Assembly: GCA_002684755.1 (NCBI GenBank)
Contig: NYVS01000175.1
Coordinates: 1-19,870 of the forward strand
Direction: 5' to 3'
DNA length: 19,870 nucleotides
Source of the DNA: Phycisphaerae bacterium
GTDB lineage: Bacteria > Planctomycetota > Phycisphaerae > Phycisphaerales > SM1A02
The position numbers and the translations under genes are program-made. Of this stretch, positions 1 through 12,953 are shown one piece after another; within the stretch, counting starts at the first letter, position 1, and every line of letters starts with the position of its first letter. Under the pieces are notes generated by a model. It searched no databases and had not been told where the DNA came from. It saw only the letters and a list, made by a program, of their open reading frames with translations.

Positions 1-1647
<1,647 letters not shown>

Positions 1648-1675
1648 GATGGTCTCCAGAAAACGCCTGACGGTT

Positions 1676-3658
1676 TCACTCGCAGGAATCGACGTCGATC
1701 GACGTCGGGAACGGGGGCTCCTCGGGGAAGCCCTCGAAGGTCGTGATGCCACCGACGCGTCCCGAGCGTCGGCGGCCGATGGCCGCGGGGTCCGAACCCG
1801 CGGCTCGAAGCTTGTTGATGGCGGCGACGGCGTCGTCGGCCGAGTCGACCCGGCGCGAGGCCAGGTCCGCCCGATCGGCGAGATTCTCGTCGCGACGGAT
1901 GGCGACCTCGAGGTCCTCGACGGCCTGTCGAAGGAGCGCCTCGGCGTCGACCTCGGGGGTCGAGAGTTCGCGAAGGCCCTCGACGAAGAGCGCCGAGACG
2001 ATCCGTCCGGTCCCTTCGTCCTCGATCGCGGCGATCAGGTCGGGGCCGTCGGGGACCGTTCCGCCCGCGGCCTTGGATTCGATGAGTCGCCAGGTCTCGC
2101 GACAGGGCGGGTCGTCGAATCGACCGTGGTCGAACCGATCGAGCACCGTCCCCGGCGGCTCCGGCTCGGAGAACCGGTGGGTCAGCAGGGAGGTGTCGGC
2201 GAGGGCGAGTCGCAGGACGCATTCCTCGGCACGGCGGCGTTGGCCCGCGGCGCGGACCATCACGGTCGGTTCGAGTTCGGTCGGCGGCGCGGGCTCGTCC
2301 GCGATCCGCGGGGCCCGTCGACGTCCGCCCTGTTCGAGCATCGAGGTCGTGACGCCGAGGATGCTCGCGATCTGGTCGAGGATGAAGTTCCTTCGCACGC
2401 CCGCCACGCCGTCGAGGCCGAGGCCGTCGAGTCGGGTGACGGCTTCGGCGACGATCCGCTGGCGACCGCTCACCCCGCCGGCCTGATCGAGGGATCGCCG
2501 GAAGTCCGAGAGGAGGGCGACGGTCGCATCGACCGCGCCGTCGAGCGCCCGGGGGAAGAGTTCGTGGCCGTTCTCCCGGCCGAGCAGCTCGTCGGGATCC
2601 GCACCGTCGGGCAGGGTGCAGAGCTTCACGTCCACGGTGGAGGCGAAGAACACCTCGACCGCGCGATCCGCGGCGCGTTGCCCGGCGAGATCGCCGTCGA
2701 AGAGCAGGATCACGGTGTCGCAGAATCGTCCGAGCCGGTCCGCGTGGTGCCGGGTCAGCGCGGTGCCGAGCGTGGCCACCGCGTTCTCGAAGCCCGCCGC
2801 ATGGAGGGCGATCACGTCGGTGTAGCCCTCGCAGATGATCGCGGTCCGCCGCTTGGCGATCGCCTTCGCCGCGAGATCCAGGCCGTAGAGCGTCGACCCC
2901 TTGTGGAAGACGTCGCTCTCGGGACTGTTCAGGTACTTCGGTTCGTCCTCGGGGTCGATCTTCCGGGCCCCGAAGGCGACCGGACGGCCGAGCTCGTCCC
3001 GGATCGGGAAGATCAGTCGATTGCGGAAGGTGTCGATGAGGGTTCCGCGTCGCGAGTTTCGAACGAGGCCCGCGGCCTCGAAGATCGGAAGCTCCGGGAC
3101 GGCGTCACCGTCGACCGAGACGTCCTCGCGAAGGAAGCGGTCGACCCGGTCCGCGAGGTCGCTCCAGGCGTCGGGGGCGATGCCGATCCCGAATCGTTCG
3201 GCGATCTCGTTCGAGATGCCGCGTCGTTCGAGGAGTTCGCGACCGACGTCCGCCGACGGGCCGTCCTCGACGATGAGCCGTCGATAGAAGCGGGCGGCGA
3301 GCGCGTTGGCGCGGAGGAGACCGGTGCGACGATTCGCGGCGCCGCGATCCTCGCCGCCGCGTCGAGTGAGTTCGATGCCGGCGCGGTTCGCGAGCGTCTC
3401 GAGCGCCTCGAGGAACTCCATGCGATGGAGATTGACGAGGAAGTCGATCGCGTTGCCGTGGGCGCCGCAGGCGAAGCAGTGGTAGAAGCCCTTCCGAGGC
3501 ACCACGTACATCGAGGGCTTCGAATCCTCGTGGAACGGACACAGCCCGACGAACTCGTCCCCCTTGGGGTCGAGTCGCACCTGCTCCGACACCAGCGCCA
3601 CGATGTCCGTGGCATCGAGGATGCGGTCTCGGTCGTTGGATCCGGAGGGTGCGGACAA
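1676..3658 (-). CDS. dnaG: DNA primase DnaG
   Basis: DnaG makes RNA primers for lagging-strand synthesis at the replication fork. Numbering from the TTG at 3658 (660 residues), the N-terminal zinc domain has Cys40, His43, Cys61 and Cys64 (CPFH...CFACG). The catalytic core follows with the RNAP-basic segment, then a Toprim domain with [11 protein letters not shown] and the metal-binding FDGDLAGQ. The C-terminal part would be the helicase-binding region and is poorly conserved. The frame stays open upstream to a GTG at 3829, which would add 57 residues rich in Ser, Pro and Arg that the family lacks. With the TTG start the protein begins close to the conserved 'RILDATDIV' segment, as in other primases, so I prefer it; neither start has a strong ribosome-binding site. 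rpoD follows directly, the classical dnaG-rpoD arrangement. Confidence 0.95.
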   Translation of the reverse strand: MSAPSGSNDRDRILDATDIVALVSEQVRLDPKGDEFVGLCPFHEDSKPSMYVVPRKGFYHCFACGAHGNAIDFLVNLHRMEFLEALETLANRAGIELTRRGGEDRGAANRRTGLLRANALAARFYRRLIVEDGPSADVGRELLERRGISNEIAERFGIGIAPDAWSDLADRVDRFLREDVSVDGDAVPELPIFEAAGLVRNSRRGTLIDTFRNRLIFPIRDELGRPVAFGARKIDPEDEPKYLNSPESDVFHKGSTLYGLDLAAKAIAKRRTAIICEGYTDVIALHAAGFENAVATLGTALTRHHADRLGRFCDTVILLFDGDLAGQRAADRAVEVFFASTVDVKLCTLPDGADPDELLGRENGHELFPRALDGAVDATVALLSDFRRSLDQAGGVSGRQRIVAEAVTRLDGLGLDGVAGVRRNFILDQIASILGVTTSMLEQGGRRRAPRIADEPAPPTELEPTVMVRAAGQRRRAEECVLRLALADTSLLTHRFSEPEPPGTVLDRFDHGRFDDPPCRETWRLIESKAAGGTVPDGPDLIAAIEDEGTGRIVSALFVEGLRELSTPEVDAEALLRQAVEDLEVAIRRDENLADRADLASRRVDSADDAVAAINKLRAAGSDPAAIGRRRSGRVGGITTFEGFPEEPPFPTSIDVDSCE

Positions 3659-4118
3659 GGGAGGGAAGATCCGGGACGAGGAGCGTGGCGGAGGCCACGG
3701 GGAAGGGGATGGGACAGCGACGAACGACGCAGCGCCACGAACATGGCGCCCCCGCGGTGAGCGGGACGGAACGAAACCGACGTGCGGACAATTCGCCTCG
3801 AAATCCGTGAGGAGATCGGAGGCAGGCACGACTGACGAGCGTCGGGGTGTACGAGCTCGACGGTTGAAATGTCGGAACGGTGCGGACGCGGCCCGGGTCG
3901 ACGATCAGTCCACAGGTGTGGTACGGGGACCTGATTCGTCGGGCGATCGGGACGCGGTTCGAGGAAGGAAGTGTATTTCGGCCCCTCCCGAGGGAAGTGG
4001 GTGGGTGACCGCGGAGAACCTTCGTCGAACGGGGAAGAATAGCCGCTTGGCGGCCGGAATCAAGCGAACCGTGTTTCCGATCGCTCAGAAACACGGTTCA
4101 CAGTGGTTTTCTGACGGA
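3659..4118. other. Non-coding stretch between rpmB and dnaG
   Basis: About 460 bp carry no convincing gene on either strand. The open frames here are shadows or unsupported extensions, with Arg/Ser/Pro-rich translations and no recognisable motif. The left part may hold the dnaG leader and promoter, but I found no clear -10/-35 pair. The right end holds the 12-bp hairpin described separately. If dnaG actually starts at the GTG at 3829, the empty stretch shrinks to about 290 bp. Confidence 0.5.
4066..4099 (-). terminator. Perfect 12-bp hairpin downstream of rpmB
   Basis: GAACCGTGTTTC (4066-4077) and GAAACACGGTTC (4088-4099) are perfect inverted repeats around a 10-base loop. The hairpin begins about 20 nt past the rpmB stop. 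In the rpmB direction it is followed by GCTTGATT rather than a strong T run, so it may be an imperfect intrinsic terminator or an mRNA 3'-end stabilising stem. The symmetric stem could act on either strand. Confidence 0.55.
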
Positions 4119-4397
4119 TCAGGCTTCGGCCGCGGCCTTCTGGTCGCGGGTGTAGGTGTACTTCCGCTTGGCGGGCTTCACGACCAGGCCCATCCGGATC
4201 GCCTTGGTGGATGCGAGCACCCGGACCGGGGCTCCATCGACGACGCATCGGACCTTCTGCAGGTTCGGCTTGAAGGTCCGCTTGGTCTTGGAGGTGATCT
4301 TGATACCGACGCCGCCAAGGTACTTGGCGCGACCGCGGTAGGTCTTCTTGTGTCCGGAACTGGTTCCGGTTCCGAGGAAGTGGCATCGGCGGGGCAT
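4119..4397 (-). CDS. rpmB: 50S ribosomal protein L28
   Basis: L28 is a small structural protein of the large ribosomal subunit. The 92-residue product starts MPRRCHFLGTGTSSGHKKTY and keeps the family's basic N-terminus, the central KRTFKPNLQKVR strand and the 'LASTKAIRMGL' C-terminal segment. It ends in a short Ala/Glu tail. The ATG at 4397 is chosen because GGAG lies eight bases upstream; a TTG 12 bases earlier (4409) is in frame but overlaps that ribosome-binding site. The gene appears to be a single transcription unit, with a sigma-70-like promoter just upstream and a hairpin just downstream. Its position between dnaG and the clpX block is not one of the usual rpmB contexts (rpmB is commonly followed by rpmG). 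Confidence 0.96.
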   Translation of the reverse strand: MPRRCHFLGTGTSSGHKKTYRGRAKYLGGVGIKITSKTKRTFKPNLQKVRCVVDGAPVRVLASTKAIRMGLVVKPAKRKYTYTRDQKAAAEA

Positions 4398-4424
4398 CGG
4401 GGACTCCAAGGTGAAGGATCGAGA

Positions 4425-4452
4425 AGTATAGCGATTTCCGGGCCGCCGACAA
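4425..4452 (-). promoter_or_regulatory. Sigma-70-type promoter for rpmB
   Basis: Read on the minus strand, TTGTCG (4447-4452) is followed after 16 bases by TATACT (4425-4430). This matches the consensus at 4 of 6 and 5 of 6 positions. Transcription would start near 4418, giving a leader of about 20 nt before the rpmB ATG, just enough to include its GGAG site. It is the clearest promoter in the window. Confidence 0.6.
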
Positions 4453-4484
4453 CCATCGAGGACCTCGAGGCCGGATTCGGTGCC

Positions 4485-4999
4485 TCAATCCTCGCCAGGG
4501 ACCGATCGGAGCGGGGGACCGGCGTCGATCGGGTGAAATCCGGCGATCTCGAGGATGGCCCGAATTCGAGCGTCATCCACGTCCGAGAACGCATCAAGCT
4601 CGAAACTGTCGAGGTCGAGCACGCGATCGGCGGTCTCGGCGGTCCCGGGATCGCGACCCAGCGGAATCACGAGCTCGGACCGGTCTCGCGGATCGCAGGC
4701 GACGTAGTCCTCGCCGAGTTCGGTCACGTCGCGGACGATCCGCGTCCGGCGATGCCGGAGGGCCTGGCCGCAGACGCCGTGAAGTCCGATGGGTGAACAC
4801 GCCGGTCGATCCCGGCGATGCTCGAGCAGCAACTGGTCCGAATCGAGATCGTGGCGGTAGAACCCGATCCAGCTCACGCCCACCGGCGAGAGCGCGTCCC
4901 AGGCGAGATCGATGAAGACGCCCGCGTCGACGGGGCCGACACGAGCCAGGTGATCCTCGATCGAGCGGTAGGCCGCGGCGCGGTCCGGGGGACCCGCGG

Positions 5000-5003
<4 letters not shown>
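4485..5003 (-). CDS. msrC: GAF-domain free methionine-(R)-sulfoxide reductase, MsrC/fRMsr-like
   Basis: The predicted role is reduction of free methionine-(R)-sulfoxide, a cytoplasmic oxidative-damage repair step. The 172-residue protein is a single GAF domain of the fRMsr type: WIGFY at 45-49, then RPAC (Cys69), GVCGQAL (Cys78) and DYVACD (Cys103), then SELVIPL and VLDLDS. The three cysteines sit in the same motifs, with nearly the same spacing, as the catalytic and resolving cysteines of known fRMsr enzymes. That is why I prefer this over a sensory GAF domain. The start is a GTG whose bases overlap the clpX stop (GTGA), so translation is probably coupled to clpX. The C-terminal tail after about residue 150 is extra and unconserved. 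Activity itself is inferred. Confidence 0.8.
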
Positions 5004-6424
<1,421 letters not shown>

Positions 6425-6474
6425 GCGTGATCCTGCGGGAAAAGGCGTGGAGATCGCCGTCGACGACCTTGGGA

Positions 6475-6480
6475 ATTGTA
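6475..6480 (-). promoter_or_regulatory. Candidate -10 element upstream of clpX
   Basis: The minus strand reads TACAAT here, 5 of 6 against the sigma-70 -10 consensus. It would give a clpX leader of roughly 45 nt. No good -35 hexamer stands 16-18 bases upstream, so the assignment is tentative. It would let clpX be transcribed apart from tig. Confidence 0.35.
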
Positions 6481-6669
6481 TCGGGGAGGCATTCGTCGCG
6501 CTTCAGTCGTTCTGGCGTCGGCCCCGGAAGGTGTGCGGTCTGTGTCGCGCCGGCGTCGGCCCACGCCCGAAAACCCCTCTGCCGGGAGAATGCGTCTTCT
6601 TCGTCGGCTGGTTCGCCGGTGTTGCTCGAATCTCGCGAGGTCCTGCTTCACCGCCGGGGAGGGAGCCGC

Positions 6670-7047
6670 TCAGCCGGCATCATCGCCGGTGGTGGGCCCT
6701 TCATCGCGGCGTGCGGGCGGGATTCGTGGAACCCGTCCGGTCGAACCTTTCCGGATCGCCGACGCATCCGGAGCCGGTCGTTCCATGGGTTTCATGGACT
6801 GGAGCATTCGCGACTTCGCCGTCGTGAATTCCTCCTCGGAGATCTCGCCGCTGTCCCGCATCCGCCGGAGATCCGCGAGCGTGAAGCCCGGTGTCACGCC
6901 TTCCCGGATCGTCGCGAATCGACGACGGAGAAACAGGGCGAGCCCGCCACCCAGCAGGATGATCACGACCAGGATGCCGAGCCAGGGGAGGATGTCCGCG
7001 AACAGCCGATCCGCCCCCTGCGTGGACTGGGCGAAGAGGACGGTCAC
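6670..7047 (-). CDS. Small membrane protein with SHOCT-like C-terminal domain
   Basis: This 125-residue protein has no assigned function. It has one strongly hydrophobic segment at about 20-40 (LPWLGILVVIILLGGGLALF), followed by RRRF, which suggests an N-out/C-in anchor. A short helical hairpin at about 55-82 (FTLADLRRMRDSGEISEEEF) fits the SHOCT pattern seen at the ends of many bacterial membrane proteins. The tail is Pro/Arg-rich and probably disordered. The start is a GTG overlapping the tig stop as GTGA, so it is translationally coupled to trigger factor; the frame extends further upstream into tig, but that start would be spurious. It occupies the place between tig and clpX where many bacteria carry clpP, but it has no ClpP features. 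Confidence 0.75.
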   Translation of the reverse strand: MTVLFAQSTQGADRLFADILPWLGILVVIILLGGGLALFLRRRFATIREGVTPGFTLADLRRMRDSGEISEEEFTTAKSRMLQSMKPMERPAPDASAIRKGSTGRVPRIPPARRDEGPTTGDDAG

Positions 7048-8465
7048 GACTTCTCGGCGGCCGCCTTGCGTTCCGCGACCTTGGCGTCCACGACCTTGTT
7101 CCAATCGTCCGCGGGCATCTCGGTCACCTTGGCGGTGTCCACGATCCGGTCGGCGGCCTTGGCGTGCTGGATCGACATGCCGATGTCACGAAGCCGGCCC
7201 GATCGGGCGAGTTCGGCGCGGACCTCTTCGGGTCGGGCGCCACGCGACGCGGCGAGCTCGGCGACGCGGGCGTTGAGTTCCTCTTCCTTGACCTCGATGG
7301 AGAAGTCGTTGGCGAGGCGGGACATGATGAACATCAGGCGGAGGCGATCCCGCGAGGACTTGTCGCTCTCGCCGCGGATCTCCGCGAGGTGCTTCTCGAT
7401 GGTCTCCTCGTCGAGGCCGCGGTGGGCCATCTCCATCCGCTGCTGCTCGATCATGCCGGCCGCCTGGGCCTCGCTGATCTTCGGCGGAAGCTCGAAGTCG
7501 ATGTTCTCGAGAAGCCACTCGTAGACCTGTTCGCGTTCCGCGTTGCGCTGCTCGGAGTCGCGGCGGGTCTCGAGGGACATCCGCATCTGCTCTCGGAGGC
7601 CGCTCTCGTCGTCGAGACCGAACTGCTCGACCATCTCCGAAACCTCGAGGGGGGCGACGCGCTCGGCATCGCGGATCTCGTAGCGGATCGCGAGCTTCTT
7701 GCCGCGGATCTCCTCGCGTTCGTGCATGTCGGGGCCGAGGGTCTCGAACTCGACCACGTCGCCGACCTTCTTGCCGCCGAGATGATCGGCGAGGTCGTCG
7801 ACCATCAGTCCGAGGAACTGGCCCTTGCCTTCATCCTCCACCGCGGGGACGACGCCGACGGCCTGTTCGTTCTCGAAGAAGGGCTCCTCCATGCCGTCCA
7901 GCATGATCTTGACGGAACCGACCATGCGGTCGAGGGGCTCGAAGGGGCCTTCGATCCGGGCCGGGGTGCCGAAGCGGTATCGGGTGCGAAGGACCTCGGC
8001 GTCGATGTGTTCGTCGGTGACCTCCATGATCGGCTTGGTCACCGGAACACCCTCGAGCTCGGGGAGGTCGAAGGCCGGAACGATCTCGATGGTCACGGTG
8101 AACGCGTAGTCACTGCCGGATTCGAGTTCGGCGAGGGCTTCGAGGTCGCCGAAATCGGGATCGCCGATGACCTGGAGCTCCGAGTCGGTGACGGCCTTCT
8201 CGTAACCGGAGGAGATCAGCTGGCCGCGGGTCTCCTGACGGACGTTCGCGCCGAAGCGGCGTTCGAGCAGGGCGCGGGGGACGCGACCCTTCCGGAAGCC
8301 GGGCAGGGCCGCTTCCGCGACGAGGGTGCCGAGCTGCATCTCCAGTCGCTCGTCGACCACCGAAGCGGGGATCGTGATGGTGAGCGAACGGGTGCAGGGG
8401 CCGGTCTCGGTGATGTCGACCTTGGAGTCGAAGGTGTCACCGTCGTCGAGCGAGAAGTCTTCCAT
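7044..8465 (-). CDS. tig: Trigger factor (ribosome-associated peptidyl-prolyl isomerase/chaperone)
   Basis: Trigger factor binds near the ribosomal exit tunnel and shields nascent chains. The 473-residue product has the ribosome-binding signature GFRKGR at 56-61 inside the N-terminal domain (LTITIPASVVDERL... onward). A central FKBP-like region includes GSVKIMLDGMEEPFFENE and VEFETLG, and a long helical C-terminal chaperone domain follows. Before the usual start of the family there is an acidic stretch of about 15 residues (MEDFSLDDGDTFDSK). The ATG at 8465 is the first in frame before the domain; its ribosome-binding site is weak, with only GGA about 12 bases upstream. The frame stays open upstream to 8861, but that part overlaps the glutamine synthetase gene and is not believable. 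A -10-like TATCTT lies about 57 bases upstream. Confidence 0.93.
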   Translation of the reverse strand: MEDFSLDDGDTFDSKVDITETGPCTRSLTITIPASVVDERLEMQLGTLVAEAALPGFRKGRVPRALLERRFGANVRQETRGQLISSGYEKAVTDSELQVIGDPDFGDLEALAELESGSDYAFTVTIEIVPAFDLPELEGVPVTKPIMEVTDEHIDAEVLRTRYRFGTPARIEGPFEPLDRMVGSVKIMLDGMEEPFFENEQAVGVVPAVEDEGKGQFLGLMVDDLADHLGGKKVGDVVEFETLGPDMHEREEIRGKKLAIRYEIRDAERVAPLEVSEMVEQFGLDDESGLREQMRMSLETRRDSEQRNAEREQVYEWLLENIDFELPPKISEAQAAGMIEQQRMEMAHRGLDEETIEKHLAEIRGESDKSSRDRLRLMFIMSRLANDFSIEVKEEELNARVAELAASRGARPEEVRAELARSGRLRDIGMSIQHAKAADRIVDTAKVTEMPADDWNKVVDAKVAERKAAAEKS

Positions 8466-8521
8466 GGCGTCGGGATCCGGAGTCGTGGCAGGCCGTGAGG
8501 CCGGTTGGGGGGAAACGTCGA

Positions 8522-8527
8522 AAGATA
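8522..8527 (-). promoter_or_regulatory. Candidate -10 element upstream of tig
   Basis: The minus strand reads GTATCTTTC across this site, with TATCTT as a 4 of 6 match to the -10 consensus. A weak TGGCCG stands 17 bases upstream. The same nine bases occur upstream of the AAA ATPase gene. Transcription from here would give a tig leader of about 50 nt. Confidence 0.35.
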
Positions 8528-8567
8528 CCCGCCCCCGGACGGTGCGGCCAGTCCTTCGTCGTGAGAA

Positions 8568-8596
8568 ACGCCCCGCGACGGTGCGTCGCGGGGCGT
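8568..8596 (-). terminator. Intrinsic terminator-like hairpin after glutamine synthetase
   Basis: ACGCCCCGCGAC (8568-8579) and GTCGCGGGGCGT (8585-8596) pair perfectly over 12 bp around a five-base loop. Read on the minus strand, the stem is followed by TTCTC, a short and imperfect T-rich end. It lies about 53 nt past the glnA stop and just ahead of the tig promoter region, as expected for a terminator separating the two units. Confidence 0.65.
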
Positions 8597-8623
8597 CGGG
8601 ATCATCGGGATCATCGGGATTCG
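8597..8623. repeat. Short tandem repeat, 9-bp unit CGGGATCAT
   Basis: Two exact copies of CGGGATCAT stand in tandem, followed by a diverged third copy (CGGGATTCG). They lie between the glnA stop and its terminator hairpin. This looks like slippage in non-coding DNA; no function is evident. Confidence 0.5.
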
Positions 8624-8649
8624 ATGATCGGGAGATCGATTCCGGAGGC

Positions 8650-10839
<2,190 letters not shown>

Positions 10840-11049
10840 GGGCATTCCTTTGCCTGGGGGGTGCCGGGGGGGTGCCGGAGTGTTCTGCGGTCGGATTCGA
10901 TCTCTCCCCGGTCGGAGGCGTCGGAAGCTCCTCCTGCATCGGCGTTCCGAGGGTCGGAATCGCGGCCGATGGGCGGTTATCCGGGATTTCAGGACCGATC
11001 TGGGCAGCCGGAACCGACGGGCTCGACGGGCCGGTGCCCTCGCCGGACG

Positions 11050-11078
11050 AGTATCGGTCCGCAACCACGCCGCGGCAA
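11050..11078 (-). promoter_or_regulatory. Candidate sigma-70 promoter for glutamine synthetase
   Basis: On the minus strand TTGCCG (11073-11078) and GATACT (11050-11055) are separated by 17 bases; each matches consensus at 4 of 6 positions. It would give a leader of about 205 nt. The moderate matches and GC-rich context keep this tentative. Confidence 0.3.
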
Positions 11079-11160
11079 TGCCCCACGAGGAGGAAGCCGC
11101 GTATTCACGTTGCTTTTTTGCCGCCATCCCGGACGGGGCCGTTCGGCAGGCGCGCGACGT

Positions 11161-11188
11161 CCAATCGGATTCCGGACTCCGGAATTGG
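11161..11188 (-). terminator. Inverted repeat downstream of the VWA gene, possible terminator
   Basis: ATTCCGG (11169-11175) and CCGGAAT (11179-11185) form a 7-bp stem with a three-base loop, and CCAAT/ATTGG at the outer edges allow alternative pairing. It starts about 25 nt past the stop of the VWA gene. There is no T run after it, so the terminator role is weakly supported. Confidence 0.25.
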
Positions 11189-11210
11189 AGATTCCACGAC
11201 GACGGCGAGG

Positions 11211-12953
11211 TCAGCGAGCGATGACCTGGCGCCGCTTCGAGAGGTAGTCCCAGATCACGAAGCGATCGAGGTCCTCGCCGCCGGTGAAGACCACGCGTCC
11301 AGACGTCGATTCCGCGAGGCGGTGGGCGAAGCGGACGTCCTCCTCGTTCTGGCTCCAGCTGGGAACGAGGAAGACGTTCAGGACGCCGCCCTCCCGCCCG
11401 AGCAGAGCCGCTTCACGCATGGTCGCCGCTTCGGTCCGAGGGTCCGGCGGATACAGGAGGAAGAGATCGTCGTCCTCGAAGTGGGCGGTCGGAAGCCCGT
11501 CCGTGATCAGGACGATCTGGCGATTCGGCGTGTCCGCATTCGCGAGCAGCCGGCGGGCGAGCCGGAGCGCGTGCTGGATGTTCGTGAAGTGCGGCGGGAG
11601 GTCCTGCTCGGTGATGTCCGGATCCGACATGTCGGCGCGAAGTCTGACCACGGGATCGTTGATCGTCACCGGCTTCGGGAGCAGGTTCATGAGCTCGCCC
11701 CGGGGCACCACGCGGGCGACGCTGTACATCTCCATGAAGTGGAGGCGGTCGCCGGGGTATTCCCGGCGGACGAGCCCCTCGAGGGCCATCGCCATCTTCT
11801 TGCAGGCCACGTACTGCCCGCCCCAGCGCATCGATCCCGACATGTCCATGATCACGACGGTCGCACACTTGGTGGTGGCCCGGGTCCGGTGGACCTCGAG
11901 GTCCTCGCCGCGGATCGCCGGGCGGCTCGGATCGCCGCCGGTCGACGCCTCGCGGGCCACGCAGTTGAGGATGGACGCGGGCAGGTCGACGCCGGCGAGG
12001 GGATCGCCGAATTCCCAGGGACGGGTCGAGGGGAGTTCGTGCACGCCTTCGTCGTGGTCGACCGGGTCGTGCCGTCCGTGTCGCCCGCCCTGCATGGAAT
12101 CGAAGACGGAGGCGAGCAGGGCCTGCTGGTACTTCCGCATCGCCGAGGGGCCGAGCGACCAGCCATCCTCGTCCTGGACGAGGCCCTCCCGTTCCGCGGC
12201 CTGCCGGAGGAGCTCCTCGGCGCGGCGACGGACTTCGGCGAAGTTCTCGAGGTCGGCTTCCTCGACGAACTCCCGGAGCTCCTCGAGATCCACGATCACC
12301 GGCTTCGCGTCCCGCAGGGCTTCTTTGAGTTGTTCGAGCAGGCGGTCGATCGCCTCGAGTTCCTCGCGGATCTCGAAGGCCTCCTCGATGGTGGGTACGC
12401 GACGGCCGCGGAAGGGCCAGCCGTCACGGAGGCCTTCGACCCGGTCCTGGTCCGCCATCGCCTGCACGATGCCGGGGATCTTGCCGCGGGCGGGCGTGTC
12501 CCGGTCGAGCAGGTACCACAGTCGCTCGAGTCCGTGGATCTGGCGTTCGCGGATCTCCCGGGTCAGCCTGCTTCGAACGGCGTCGTCGAGCCCCTCGTCG
12601 GCGAGGACCGGGCGGGCGAGGTCGTCGACGATCCGAGCGGCGTCGGCGGCGGTCGGCGCCGGGTTCCAGGTCGCGAGGATCTTGTCCTTGCGTGATTCGA
12701 GGCGCGCGAGAATCGCGTCGATCGACGGTCCGAGTCCGGCCAGCGCCTCGGGCGGAAGCCGGATCGCCTCGGCGAGCTCCTCGGCCGTGAAGCGTCGGCG
12801 GCCTCCGGACGCGACCATCTCGTCACCGAGGCCGCGGAGGCCGTCCGACGGTGGTGCGGTCGGTGGGGGGAACGTCGCGGGGTCGTAGCCGCGGTAGGTG
12901 TGGAACACACCGCCGAGCGACGGACGCGGGGTCGGGTCGGGAGTGTCGCTCAT
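11211..12953 (-). CDS. VWA-domain protein partnered with a MoxR/ChlI-like ATPase
   Basis: The 580-residue protein has a C-terminal von Willebrand A domain. Its metal-binding MIDAS motif is DMSGSM at 370-375 ([17 protein letters not shown]), with later elements TNIQHAL and [13 protein letters not shown]. The N-terminal 250 residues are helical and charged, with [19 protein letters not shown] and [15 protein letters not shown], suggesting a coiled or helical platform. No signal peptide or membrane segment is seen, so it is probably cytoplasmic. It starts at an ATG that overlaps the ATPase stop as ATGA, so the two are translationally coupled and likely form one complex. Pairs of this kind act as metal chelatases or as chaperone-like activators of other proteins; no chelatase target or pigment gene is nearby, so the substrate is unknown. 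The longer frame reaching 13097 lies within the ATPase gene and is discounted. Confidence 0.88.
   Translation of the reverse strand: MSDTPDPTPRPSLGGVFHTYRGYDPATFPPPTAPPSDGLRGLGDEMVASGGRRRFTAEELAEAIRLPPEALAGLGPSIDAILARLESRKDKILATWNPAPTAADAARIVDDLARPVLADEGLDDAVRSRLTREIRERQIHGLERLWYLLDRDTPARGKIPGIVQAMADQDRVEGLRDGWPFRGRRVPTIEEAFEIREELEAIDRLLEQLKEALRDAKPVIVDLEELREFVEEADLENFAEVRRRAEELLRQAAEREGLVQDEDGWSLGPSAMRKYQQALLASVFDSMQGGRHGRHDPVDHDEGVHELPSTRPWEFGDPLAGVDLPASILNCVAREASTGGDPSRPAIRGEDLEVHRTRATTKCATVVIMDMSGSMRWGGQYVACKKMAMALEGLVRREYPGDRLHFMEMYSVARVVPRGELMNLLPKPVTINDPVVRLRADMSDPDITEQDLPPHFTNIQHALRLARRLLANADTPNRQIVLITDGLPTAHFEDDDLFLLYPPDPRTEAATMREAALLGREGGVLNVFLVPSWSQNEEDVRFAHRLAESTSGRVVFTGGEDLDRFVIWDYLSKRRQVIAR

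Larger units (their letters stand above)
10840..11210. other. Leader and intergenic region upstream of glutamine synthetase
   Basis: About 370 bp have no supported gene. On the minus strand it holds a candidate promoter at 11050-11078, and close to the ribosome-binding site a two-copy run of CCGGCACCCCCC (about 10853-10878). Near its right end lies the inverted repeat at 11161-11188, just past the VWA gene. I saw no recognisable riboswitch or sigma-54 promoter. Confidence 0.45.

Noticed and set aside
3910..3921. CCACAGGTGTGG as a DnaA box or operator
   Set aside because: Only five paired bases on each side and a poor match to TTATCCACA, with no clustered copies; no origin is indicated.
10840..11127. 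N-terminal extension of glutamine synthetase by 96 codons
   Set aside because: The translated extension is Arg-rich and unlike the family, whereas ATG 10839 has AAAGGA at ideal spacing and gives the standard length.
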